Below, piece by piece: positions 1 through 9,400 of a DNA stretch of 64,000 nt (its first letter is position 1; every line of letters starts with the position of its first letter). The stretch is taken from assembly GCF_001425175.1 (NCBI RefSeq), contig NZ_LMDV01000009.1, positions 186,001-250,000 of the forward strand. The letters run 5' to 3'. This DNA is from Nocardioides sp. Root1257. Its GTDB lineage: Bacteria; Actinomycetota; Actinomycetes; Propionibacteriales; Nocardioidaceae. Below the pieces are notes generated by a model that saw only the letters and a list, made by a program, of their open reading frames with translations, had not been told where the DNA came from and searched no databases. Made by a program: the position numbers and the translations under genes.

Positions 1-418
1 TGTGCCACTCAACTGTCGAGAGCGCCGGCGTCAGCGACGCGTCGTCGATAGGGGCCTCGTTGGATGCGACGCCGACCTCGTCCGCGTCAGAACCGCGAAC
101 GACCCGAGGAGGCAGTTGGCTTACCGCTTCCTGGCCAGTCGGACCTGAGCGCCAACTCTTAAGTTCGTCGGCAGTGGCTACCCGGAAGAGTCCGCGATCG
201 ATCCGTGTGAGAAACGGCTGCTTCTTCGAGAACTGTGACCGGTCACCAACGTTCCAACATGCTCCACGGATATGTGTTCGCACGGTTCGATCGTTGGCTT
301 GCGAGGGCGCATGCCGTCGGAACCACGACAACACCTCTTGAGACGTGAAGGGGCCCGACTGCGTGGCGGCATACTCCCTCAGTCGGTCCCAAACCGTCAG
401 CGACTCATCACTGCTCAT
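1..418 (-). CDS. Partial winged-helix protein, N-terminal part of a restriction/defence-type gene
   Basis: An open minus-strand frame runs without a stop from an ATG at 418 to the window edge (139 codons), so the C-terminus is missing. The N-terminal 75 residues (SLTVWDRLREYA, then TSQEVLSWFRRHAP, TVRTHIRGACWN and a final RIDRGLFRVA) resemble the small winged-helix module found at the N-terminus of many restriction-endonuclease-like proteins. That family assignment is from memory. A weak GGAAG lies 9 nt before the ATG. The frame also stays open to a GTG at 538, which would add 40 residues (including LLDVADLWKSRR), so the start is unsettled. It lies downstream of the nuclease gene on the same strand. 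The function of the missing part cannot be judged. Confidence 0.55.
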   Translation of the reverse strand, partial: MSSDESLTVWDRLREYAATQSGPFTSQEVLSWFRRHAPSQANDRTVRTHIRGACWNVGDRSQFSKKQPFLTRIDRGLFRVATADELKSWRSGPTGQEAVSQLPPRVVRGSDADEVGVASNEAPIDDASLTPALSTVEWH

Positions 419-549
419 GCGCCGAGACTTCCACAGGTCGGCGACGTCGAGGAGCCCGTTCCGACGGCCCGGCTCTTTCGGGCCCAATCGATCTCTGCTT
501 CGATCTTCCTGGTCGCCCGACGCCGGATCGTGCGCCACAACAGACGTTC

Positions 550-575
550 CAGTGCCAGACACGTGCCTGGCACTG
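550..575. repeat. 26-bp near-perfect inverted repeat between two minus-strand genes
   Basis: Arms CAGTGCCAG and CTGGCACTG (9 bp, perfect) flank an 8-nt centre containing CACGTG. The repeat starts 3 nt after the stop codon of the nuclease gene. No T-run follows, so it may be a hairpin terminator or an operator for the partial gene downstream. Confidence 0.55.
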
Positions 576-577
576 CA

Positions 578-1666
578 CTAGATCTGCGGCCTCGTCCGCA
601 CCTCGTCGATCACGCGCAGGAATGCCTCTCGCACTGGCTCCTGATCGAGCACGTCTGTGACCGGGATGCTTGGGTATTTGTTCAGGGCGTCGTTGGTGAC
701 ATGAGCGACGTACGGCGCGATCGCGGGAATATCACGCAGCCCGTCGAGCATCTGCGAAGCGGTGGAGGGACCGAGGCCTGTCGCTCCGAACAGACCACCA
801 ACGCTGGCAGCGACGGTCGCGCCGTTTGGTCGAAGGTAGATCTGGAAGAGGCTGACCTTTGCCGGGCCGACCTGGTAGTACCAGGACATGCCCGGCGTTT
901 GCCCTACGCCCCACCAGGGGTAGAGGCCACTCTCCTCGCCATGAGCCATCAGATCGGTCACGGCCGCCTTCGCGGGCACATCGAGTTCCGCGATGGCCGC
1001 GGCAAAAGACTCGGCGCTCCATTTGTGCCCATTTGTCGAGCTAGGCGAGCGTTTGGCGCTCGCGAGCGCTTCCCCGTAAAGCCTGGGCACCAGGATCTCC
1101 GTGCTGCCCTCCTTTAGATATTGCAGTTCCAGCGCAAGCACCGACACCTCCTGTCGGGTCATGACATTGAGCCACTCAATGATTCGCTTCAACTCACCAG
1201 TGATCTCGTCAACAACGATCACGAGAGTGAACTCCCCAGTGCGCAAGCTGGTCTCGATGCCGGTGCGAACCTGATCCGACTCAGTGGCACCAGTCTTCTC
1301 GGCGACATGGTCGAGCAAGGGACGGCCGGCACGAGCAGACCATGTAGCCGCAAATGCCTCGTAGTCCATCTGCCAGAGCCCACCTGCGTAGGCCAGAACC
1401 TGACCGACCACTTCCCTCCTGATCTCAGGATTGGCCCGCAGCTTGCATTCAACGACTGTCACGCCACCGTCAGCACCCACCCCGACGATGTCGACGGATC
1501 CAACCTCCGGAATCCAGAACTCGTCGACAGTCGCGAGATCCTTCCCGGTCAGCAGGTCCGGCGAGTCGGCGACGAGCTGTTGCAGTGCGGCTTCGTTTTC
1601 GTACGACGTCACCTCGGGCTCCCGCCACTTCGAGTCGTCACCGCGAACCAAGATCGGCGTGCCCAT
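578..1666 (-). CDS. PD-(D/E)XK nuclease-like protein
   Basis: A 362-residue protein. Residues 50-95 show a PD-(D/E)XK-type core: Asp59 in SVDIVG, Glu73-Cys-Lys75 in VVECKL, and Gln89 in GQVLAYA. This D-ExK-Q order is typical of NucS/RecB-like nucleases and related DUF91-type proteins. The C-terminal two thirds are not recognised. The ATG at 1666 was chosen because GTGGGGGA precedes it; the frame could extend to 1777, but the extra 37 residues look non-coding. It lies between the partial winged-helix gene and a divergent EVE-CBS-HEPN gene in a lower-GC block. DNA cleavage in defence or repair is inferred, and the substrate is unknown. Confidence 0.7.
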   Translation of the reverse strand: MGTPILVRGDDSKWREPEVTSYENEAALQQLVADSPDLLTGKDLATVDEFWIPEVGSVDIVGVGADGGVTVVECKLRANPEIRREVVGQVLAYAGGLWQMDYEAFAATWSARAGRPLLDHVAEKTGATESDQVRTGIETSLRTGEFTLVIVVDEITGELKRIIEWLNVMTRQEVSVLALELQYLKEGSTEILVPRLYGEALASAKRSPSSTNGHKWSAESFAAAIAELDVPAKAAVTDLMAHGEESGLYPWWGVGQTPGMSWYYQVGPAKVSLFQIYLRPNGATVAASVGGLFGATGLGPSTASQMLDGLRDIPAIAPYVAHVTNDALNKYPSIPVTDVLDQEPVREAFLRVIDEVRTRPQI

Positions 1667-1948
1667 CCGGTATCCCCCACTAGTGAGTAGCCAATGCGAC
1701 GACAGATGCGCCGCAGCCCCGATACTCGCCCTAGTACCACCCGCCTCGCAACGGTGGTCGCGTACCGCTCCGGCCACCGATCACGTCATCTGAACTGAGC
1801 GCTTGAACCAGGGCCCGATGACGCGTCACTCCGCCGCGTAACGGCAGCCGCGCCGTGTCGCGGCGCTACCGGCGCGTAGATCCTGGACCCGACTCGGCCT
1901 GATGCGGCTACCGTTTGTCGCCGGATGCTGCGAATCAAGGGAGACTCC

Positions 1949-3478
1949 GTGCCGCGTGCCTGGATGGTCCGAGCCGGACGGAATGGTGAGCGAGAGGTCA
2001 CCGCCATCGTCGAGTCGCGCGCGATCGCCGGGTGGAGCGAGTTGCCCGACATCACGGATTGTCGCTCCCGCGGGCAGGTGAAGGAGGCGATTCGCGCTGC
2101 TTACGGGAGCCAGATTTCGGGAGCCGTACTAGGCAACTGGTCGGGGCAGCTGTGGCGATTTCGTGACGTGATGCAGGTTGGCGATCTCGTCGTCATGCCA
2201 CTTAAGAAGACTGCCGATTCGATCGCAATCGGTATCGTCGACGGTCCCTACTTCTTCGCCGCCGACCAACCGGAGGGCATGAGGCACTCGCGTCCCGTTC
2301 GTTGGGTACGCCCCGAGGTGAGCAAGAGCGAACTCGGGTCAGATCTTCTTGCTTCTCTTGGGTCGCTTCTCACGATCTGTGAACTATCGCGCCGCAACGC
2401 GGCTGCGAGGTTGGCTGAAGTTTCAGAGGGTCGCGCCGACCCGGGGTGGATCACACAGGAGTCTGACCCGCTGCCCACGAGCCTGAACGATCTGGTGGAA
2501 GCCGTCCCACGCGTGATGACGATCCGGGAGCTCCTCAACTATTGGAACTTTCGCCGGCGGACGGCGCGCATCGTGGAGGAGGTTACGGACGACCTCGCTG
2601 AACTAGGTCTGCTCGCAGTGCCCTCCATCGCGGAGGGATGGATCGACGGGCACGTGGAGATTGTCGCGATGCCCGGTCAGTCCGATGAAGCCTCCGAGTC
2701 TTCGACCGTCCCAAGTGCAGCTGTGAACGCGGCAGAGGCCAGCGCCGAGGCAGTCAAGAGCGGGTCCGTCAGCTACTCCGTTAGCACCATGGACACCGCG
2801 CGCTGCGATGTTATGACCGTAAGGCTGGACGACTCTCTGTCGGTGACAGTCACCAAGATGGCTCTGCAGGACTTCTCCCAAGTCGCAGTCGTCGATGCTC
2901 AAGGTCGGCTCATTGGCGCAGCTACGTGGGAGTCGATAGCGCTCGCTTGGATGTCGGGCGAACCCGCCTTGGTACGCGACGCAATGCGGTCGGCGCCGTC
3001 GGCATCTCCCGAAGACGAACTGCTGCGCCAGGCTGAGGTGATCTATCAGCATGGCTTCGTCTTCGTGCGCGACCCGGGCGGCGTCGTTCAGGGCATCATC
3101 ACAAGTGCGGATCTGAGCCGTCGCTTCGGGGACGATCATCGCCCAATCGTTCTGCTGGACGAGATCGAGCGTCGATTGGGCAACAGGATTAATAGTCGCT
3201 GCAGCGTCGACGAGATGAAGGCGGCAGGCGTCGCGATAAAGAGTTACGGTGCGACGTTCGGTAACTACGTGACAGCGCTGGGGAAGAGGCCTCTTTGGGA
3301 CAAACTCGAATGGGGTGGACTCGGCCAAGTTGAGGTTCACGCGCAAATGGAGCGGGTCCGACTTATCCGCAATCAACTCATGCACTTCTCGCCCGACCCG
3401 ATCACCAGCGAAGAGATCGATCTCCTGGAGAAGACGGCCCGGGTCCTTCGGTTGGTGACGTCCGACGCGGAGCTCTGA
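1949..3478 (+). CDS. PUA/EVE-like + CBS pair + HEPN-motif protein
   Basis: A 509-residue multidomain protein. Residues 1-115 (RAWMVRAGRNGERE, GQLWRFRDVMQVGDLVVMPLK) resemble the PUA/EVE-like sensor domain found at the N-terminus of Mrr-type restriction proteins. Residues about 275-395 look like a CBS pair (VAVVDAQGRLIGAAT; FVFVRDPGGVVQGIITSADL). The C-terminal 110 residues are helical and contain RNQLMH, an R-x4-H motif at Arg474 and His479, as in HEPN ribonucleases. The GTG at 1949 follows AAGGGAG by 5 nt and opens directly into the conserved domain; an ATG at 1925 is the alternative. It is divergent from the nuclease gene. An abortive-infection or ligand-gated RNase role is inference. Confidence 0.65.
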   Translation: MPRAWMVRAGRNGEREVTAIVESRAIAGWSELPDITDCRSRGQVKEAIRAAYGSQISGAVLGNWSGQLWRFRDVMQVGDLVVMPLKKTADSIAIGIVDGPYFFAADQPEGMRHSRPVRWVRPEVSKSELGSDLLASLGSLLTICELSRRNAAARLAEVSEGRADPGWITQESDPLPTSLNDLVEAVPRVMTIRELLNYWNFRRRTARIVEEVTDDLAELGLLAVPSIAEGWIDGHVEIVAMPGQSDEASESSTVPSAAVNAAEASAEAVKSGSVSYSVSTMDTARCDVMTVRLDDSLSVTVTKMALQDFSQVAVVDAQGRLIGAATWESIALAWMSGEPALVRDAMRSAPSASPEDELLRQAEVIYQHGFVFVRDPGGVVQGIITSADLSRRFGDDHRPIVLLDEIERRLGNRINSRCSVDEMKAAGVAIKSYGATFGNYVTALGKRPLWDKLEWGGLGQVEVHAQMERVRLIRNQLMHFSPDPITSEEIDLLEKTARVLRLVTSDAEL

Positions 3479-3656
3479 ATACTCGGGGACGACAGCGGGT
3501 CTGCGTCATGCCGCCGCTGATGGACGTCGCCAAAGCGCACCCCTCATGCCGATCGGTACGAGTCGCGAACTGGGGCGCGCCAGCGCGAGGCTCCGACGGC
3601 TGTCTCCGGACGTCGCATCCTAGACCTCAAGAGTCTTCGGCCGCCTTTGTCGGACC

Positions 3657-4805
3657 CTATTCGTGCGGCTCTTCCAGAGTGTGGCCAAACGGTCCCGCCC
3701 ACGCCGCGAACGTCCCCAACAACGCGACGATCTGCTCTTCGAGCATTTGGTCAGCGACGAGCCAGTTCGTTCCGTCCAGGAGGAGTTCCGGAATGCCGAG
3801 AATCGGATCGCGCCAGTCCAAAGCGGTTGGATCGACTGAGCCGAGCCCGTAGTGCACCAGGACGTTTCTTAGTGCGCGCGCTCCGTTTGTCCTAATCGGC
3901 TCAAACACTTCGCTGGAGAGAAGAGCCTCGAGCTCCTCGCGCATGGGGTCCGTCAGCGTGACGTCGCCGCTTGGTGCCAAAATTGCTCTTAGCGTCTCCA
4001 CCATCTGCCAGACCCCGGCGAACCTGAACTTGAACGTTGCCGGGGCGAGTGAGTCCGAAACAGGGACCATCTCGCGAATCAACTTCAATGCAACTACATC
4101 ACTCTGGAGGATCGCCAGCGCGATCGCTTCCCCCAACGGGACCGTCGGGAACATTGCGGCGTAGAGGTTCTCGTACCGTGCGTCCATGGAGACGACGACC
4201 TGAGAACACCAACCTCGGAAATAGTCGTCATCACTCCAATCCCCGCCTTCGGCGGCGGCGAGTCCGCTGAGGTAAGCCGCGAGTTCGCCGGCGCGCTCCG
4301 CTGTCTGCGCCTGATCAGATCGTGGATCGAGGCCAGCGTGAAAACTGATCGAGTGCGATGTACACAGGACCTGCTCGCCGTAGAACACCACAGAGGTGTC
4401 GTTGACCAGAAAGCCAAGCTCAGAGTGCCCACGGAAGAGCCATGGAACACGGTTGTTCTCCAGATACCAGGTCCGGTCGTGGGCCGCGCCATCGACGAAC
4501 TCGGCAAGAAGTTTGAGTTGCGACTTCTTTGTGTCATTGAAGAGCTTGGTGCTGTGCCGCGACGCAGCGAGCGCTAGGTCGTGCGCCCAAGGTTCTGCAG
4601 TTTCCGTTGCTGTCACGACGCGCCGCGAGAAGTTGCGCACCTCGTAGGCGACGAGGGACAGATATTGAAGATGGGATAGCGCTAGCCAGGAGATCGTGTC
4701 ATCCCGGTGCTGGTTCGCTACGACCGCATTCAGCACGGCCATTGAGAACCTGAGGTCCGACTCGATCAGACGGCGCGACCCTTCATCGCTCAGCGATGAC
4801 GACAC
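3657..4805 (-). CDS. Unrecognised protein with a HEPN-like Rx4H motif
   Basis: A 382-residue, mostly helical protein that I do not recognise. Its C-terminal third contains ARALRNVLVHYGL, an R-x4-H motif at Arg313 and His318, followed by a helical tail. This is the same kind of motif as in the adjacent convergent gene at 1949, so a HEPN fold is possible but not shown. There is no signal peptide or membrane segment. The GTG at 4805 was chosen for the AGAGGAG 8 nt upstream; the 30 residues before it are arginine-rich and look non-coding. GC is lower than in the genes right of 6 kb. It sits convergent to the CBS gene, about 180 bp away. Confidence 0.6.
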   Translation of the reverse strand: MSSSLSDEGSRRLIESDLRFSMAVLNAVVANQHRDDTISWLALSHLQYLSLVAYEVRNFSRRVVTATETAEPWAHDLALAASRHSTKLFNDTKKSQLKLLAEFVDGAAHDRTWYLENNRVPWLFRGHSELGFLVNDTSVVFYGEQVLCTSHSISFHAGLDPRSDQAQTAERAGELAAYLSGLAAAEGGDWSDDDYFRGWCSQVVVSMDARYENLYAAMFPTVPLGEAIALAILQSDVVALKLIREMVPVSDSLAPATFKFRFAGVWQMVETLRAILAPSGDVTLTDPMREELEALLSSEVFEPIRTNGARALRNVLVHYGLGSVDPTALDWRDPILGIPELLLDGTNWLVADQMLEEQIVALLGTFAAWAGPFGHTLEEPHE

Positions 4806-5096
4806 AACCGATTCTCCTCTCGCAGCCCCCCGTCGGATTCTTCGACTCAGGCACGATGGCGGCATCCCGGAGGTGGCTCGTTGGCGCATGAACACTCATA
4901 ACCCCGCAGGGTCGACGATGCGATCGGCGCAGTCCCTACCCAGTGTGCATTGTGATCGGTGCCTCAATTCGCCGCGCGCGAGATGATGTGCGGTCTTTGC
5001 TCCGGATAGTCCGCGTCCGTTCCGCACGAGCTCGCTTCGGGCGGTCTGGCAGGGCGAACAGACGGTCAGACGCAACGGTGCGTTGGTGCATCTCGA

Positions 5097-5744
5097 TCAA
5101 CCTGTTGGCTGGCCAGGGCCCCAATCGTCGAACTCGGCGAGGAACTCCTCCGACATGCCCAGCTCCCTCCGAACAGCGATCGTGAAGATGCGAAGCTCCG
5201 CGCGCAGCTCCTTTACAACCGACTGCTGACCAAAACGACGCTGTCGCTTACGGTCTCGGCCCAATGCGACCTCGCGCTCGTTCCAAGCCGCCCGCATTAC
5301 CCAACGTGCCGCTTCCTGAACCTCCACCGAGTTGCTCGTCAATAGGAGGCGCTCGTATTGGATTCGCAGGATTGCGTGGGACTCGACGAGCTTGTCGCGG
5401 AGCTCCGCGGACGCTTGATCTGGCTTGAGCAATCCAGAGGCGTATTCGCCCTGCTGAAGGACGAGGCCGGCAAGACTGGCTGATTCATCCCGCAGTCTGG
5501 CAAGTCGCTCATCATCGACCTTGGAACCGGCTAGGGCAAGGTCGTGGTATGCCTTGACTTTCGCCAGTTCGACGTCCTGGTTCGACTTCAGTTCCGCGAG
5601 TACGACTTCATGTTTCCGGCGGCTGCGCGCCTGCCACGTCGTCAACACAGCCGCGTTGATCAGGCTGACGATGGCCGCGATACAAGCGCTGACGACGATC
5701 CAAGGGAAAGGGTCAGGAACATTGGGTGCAGCTGCGAAGGTCAC
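5097..5744 (-). CDS. Membrane-anchored coiled-coil protein, unknown
   Basis: A protein of about 215 residues with one N-terminal membrane span (PWIVVSACIAAIVSLINAAVL) followed by a basic stretch (QARSRRKHE) and a long charged helical region with coiled-coil character. The basic flank suggests a cytoplasmic C-terminus. The start is unsettled. The GTG at 5744 puts the span close to the N-terminus and has a weak GAAGAA 7 nt upstream; the frame stays open to a GTG at 5798 and a TTG at 5867 with no ribosome site visible. It is the last gene of the lower-GC block. No family recognised. Confidence 0.5.
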   Translation of the reverse strand: MTFAAAPNVPDPFPWIVVSACIAAIVSLINAAVLTTWQARSRRKHEVVLAELKSNQDVELAKVKAYHDLALAGSKVDDERLARLRDESASLAGLVLQQGEYASGLLKPDQASAELRDKLVESHAILRIQYERLLLTSNSVEVQEAARWVMRAAWNEREVALGRDRKRQRRFGQQSVVKELRAELRIFTIAVRRELGMSEEFLAEFDDWGPGQPTG

Positions 5745-6021
5745 CGGCGCATTCTTCGGCTCGACGCCACCCTGTGCAAACCGTCTCGTGGCCGACACCT
5801 GTAATGGTGTCAGCCGACATGGCGACGCAACACGTGGCCACTTGATGCACTCGACACCCGTTCCCAACGGTTGAACCGAGCGCGATGGGTCGTGGCCTCT
5901 GGCTCACAGCGCTCGGTCGCGCCATTCCGCCGCGTGGCGGCGCCTCGAGCACGAATACGACGGCCTGCCGACGCCTTCCCGGCCGCCTCGAACGGTGCGA
6001 CGATCAGCCAGGAGGTCCGAG

Positions 6022-6402
6022 ATGCCGCGCCAGATCATCACGACACCGAACGCACCGAGTTCGCCGCTGTTCAGCCAGGCGGTCCGGGCCGGCTCCCAGG
6101 TCTTCGTCTCGGGCACGACCGGCATCGATCCGAGCACGGGTCGGATGGCCGGTGACAGCATCCAGGCGCAGACCCGCCAGGCGTTGGCGAACTGCGAGGC
6201 GATCCTGCGGGAGGCCGGTGGCACGCTCGACGATGTCGTCGAGGTGGGGGTGCTGCTCACCGACCCGGACGACTTCGCGGGGATGAACGAGGAGTACGCG
6301 CGGTGGTTCCCGTCCGACCCACCGGCCCGCTACGCGGCCAAGCTGGGGGCGAACGTCCCGGGACTGCTCGTGTCGATCCGCATGACGGCGTGGGTCGACT
6401 GA
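6022..6402 (+). CDS. RidA family protein (enamine/imine deaminase-like)
   Basis: A 126-residue protein of the YjgF/YER057c/UK114 family, which hydrolyses reactive enamine/imine intermediates to 2-ketoacids and ammonia in the cytosol. Visible family features are SPLFSQAVRAGSQVFVSGTTGID near the N-terminus, the QALANCEAIL helix and the C-terminal PARYAAKLGANVPGLLVSIRMTAW. The usual substrate-carboxylate Arg of archetypal RidA falls in a less typical C-terminus here, so the subfamily may differ. The ATG at 6022 has GGAGG 6 nt upstream. It is a single gene, convergent with the carboxypeptidase gene. Confidence 0.85.
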   Translation: MPRQIITTPNAPSSPLFSQAVRAGSQVFVSGTTGIDPSTGRMAGDSIQAQTRQALANCEAILREAGGTLDDVVEVGVLLTDPDDFAGMNEEYARWFPSDPPARYAAKLGANVPGLLVSIRMTAWVD

Positions 6403-6417
6403 AGGGCGGTCGGACTC

Positions 6418-9400
6418 CTAGCTCAGCAGGTGGTCGAGGGCGCGACCCATGACGGCGTCGCGCTCGGCGTCGGTGGACACCCCCTCCAGCCCGAAGCCGA
6501 CGAGCAGCGAGCGCGGGGTGGCGATCGTGTTGCCGACCGGGAAGCCGGAGGCGTCGGTCTGGATGAAGTTGTTGGCGTTGGCGCCGCTGCCGGCGGGCGG
6601 GCCGGTGACCTGCCAGCCGCCGAGGTCGGTCTCGAACGACGTGGTGGTGCCGTCAGGGAGCGTGATGTCGTCGAGGAAGACGCCGATGCCCTGGGTGGAC
6701 CAGTCGCTGGCGTACCCGATCGACACCTCGACGCTCTGCCCGGCGTACGCCGAGAGGTCGACGCTCCATTGCTGCCAGCCGCTCGAGTTGCCGCTCGCCG
6801 CGTTCCAGGCGCCGGTGGTGCCGGTCGGGTCGCACGCCGAGGGACCGTTCTGGGTCTGGTAGTGGTCCATCTGCGGGTGCAGGGTGCGCCAACCGCCGGA
6901 GTTCTCCCCCTTGCAGCTCTCGCCGGTCGCCTGCGTGGTGTGGCCGTTGGCGTCCGGCAGGGTCGTCCAGTCGTCACCGCCCGGGGTGCGCGCCTCGACG
7001 AACAGGTGGTCCCAGTCCGCCTCGGTGTCGTACGACGTCCAGAACGTCATCGACCCGCCACCGGCCGGGACGGCGATCTCCCGGGTGACCCGCTTGTAGG
7101 AGGCGTCGGCGATCTGCGAGTAGAGGTACTTGTCGCCGGTGTGCGGCACGAACGGCCCGCCGGGCTTGTCGTAGCGCGACGCCGGCCAGCTGTCGAACTG
7201 CGGGAACGTGTCGGTCGGCAGGATGCCGCTCGTCGAGATGAACGACGACCTGCGCAGCGTGTTGCCGGCGAAGACCGGGTCGTCGAGGCCCCATGACAGA
7301 CCGGCGAAGGGGTCGGCGACCCCGACGGAGTCGAACGCCGTCCCGTCGTCAGCGAGCCCGTCGTTGGCCACGGCCAGGTAGCCGCCGAGGTAGTACTGCA
7401 GCACGTCGTTGGTCGTGTCGCCGCCGAAGAACGAGCCGTACGTCGGCAGGCAGCGCCGCGGGTCGATGTCGGCCGGCGCCGGGTTGCAGACGATCGTGCC
7501 CTGGGGGTCGTAGAGCTGGGCCCCCACGTTGGTCGTGTACTGCTGCCCGGCCGCGTCGCCGGCGAGCATCGCCTTGCCGCCCTCGTTGAGGTAGGAGCGG
7601 AGCTCGAGCAGCTCGTCGATCGCGAGTCGGTCGGCGTTGCCGCCGCCACGACCGGCGGTGCGGGTGACGAGGTCGTCGCCGGTCTCCCAGACCACGGCGT
7701 CGTAGTGGCTGAGCACGCCGAGGGCGTCGGGCGCGACCCGGCCGGCCGCGTCGATGTCGTAGAGGTCCGAGCCCTCGCCGTTGGCAGCGAGCGCATCGGT
7801 GTACGCCGCGGCGTGGTGCGGGCCGTCCGTCGGCTGCACCGGGGAGGCGCCCGTGTAGTCCTCGGCGGCGACCACCAGCACGTCGTTGCGGGACTCGGAC
7901 ACGGCGTCGTAGGTGAACGACTCGCTGCGCTTGCCGCGCGCCTCGAACCAGACCTTGACCTTGTCGCCCGGGTCGGTGCCGCGGACGACGCCGCGGACCT
8001 GGTGGTAGTAGACCGCCGCCGGGTCGTACGTCGACCCGCCGCGCCACTCGTGGGTGGAGGCCTGGCGGACCCGACCGTGGTTGATGCGGTACTTCAGCGT
8101 CACCTTGCCCAGGCTCCGCTTGGCGAGCACGGCGACCGGCTGCGGGTCGCCGTACGACTGGGTGAAGCTGAGCTGGACGCCCGGGTTGCCGCTCTTGTAG
8201 GGGTCCTCGCTGTCCAGGTAGAACGGCTTGGTCTCGATGCCGGTCACGGTCTTCGGGTCGTCGGGGTCGTCCGCCGACCGCGCGACCGAGTCGGCGAAGG
8301 GCAGGTTGCGCTCGAACTCCGCCTGCACCAGTGCGTCGTCGTCGGGGAAGACGAACCCGCAGCCGTCGCAGCCCTCGGACAGCTCCGGCGTCCACGCCAA
8401 GGTGCCCGTGCTCGCGTGCGCGTAGTCGGTGGTCTCGCCGTTGGTGACGTAGAGGACGTCGGAGCTCAGGCCCGGGTGGAAGTCGGCGATCGCCGGAGCG
8501 TCGAGGTTGCCGGACATCGCGTAGTAGATCGGGTCGTCCGCGGTCGGGGTGCCGGTCTGCCAACCCTCGGCGTAGAGCAGCCACTGCCCGGCCGAGTGGT
8601 AGTTGACCTGGAACGCGAACCGGATCCGGTCGAGCAGGCCGACCATCGCCCGGGTCTCCGGCTCCGACAGCGCCGCCGGGCCGCGGTAGGTCTCGCTGGA
8701 CTGGATGGACGACGAGCCCTCCTCGTCGTAGCCCCAGTGGTTGGGGAAGTTGCGGTTGGGGTCGACGCCGTCGCCGACCTGGGTCTGCCCGTCGCCGTTG
8801 TTGTCGCGCAGGTTCTTCCGCCACAGCCGCTCGTGGTCGAACGTGTACTGGTAGCCGTCCGGGTTGGCGACCAGCACGAACCACAGCTCGGTGCTCTTCA
8901 GCAGCTTCCTGATCTGCTTGTCGTGCGCCCGCCACCCGTCGATGTAGTGGTTCATGAGGCGGCGGTTGACCTCGGTCGAGATCCACTCGCGCGCGTGCTG
9001 GGTCGAGCTGTAGAGGACGGCCGGGCGCTTGCCGTCCTTGGTCTTCTGGGCGTCCTCGGTCACCTTGACGGCCAGGATCTCGCGGCCCTGGCCGGTGTGG
9101 CCGATCACCTTCAGCTTCACGAGGCCGGGGTTCTTGCGCGCCGCGGCGTACAGCTGGTCGCGGATGCCGCCCGGCTCGTCGTACGAGCGCCAGACGTTGT
9201 AGCCACCGACCGCCTGCTTGGCGGCGAACTGGCGGACGGTCAGGCCGCCCTTGACCCGGGTCAGCCTGACGTCGAGGCCCTGCGCCTCGAGCTTGTCGGC
9301 CTGCGCCCCGTCGAGCACCACGCCCAGCTGCAGCCCGCCGGCGACCGGCTTCTGGTCGGTCACCTCCACGCCCAGGTCGGAGACGGCGGAGAGCTCGGCC

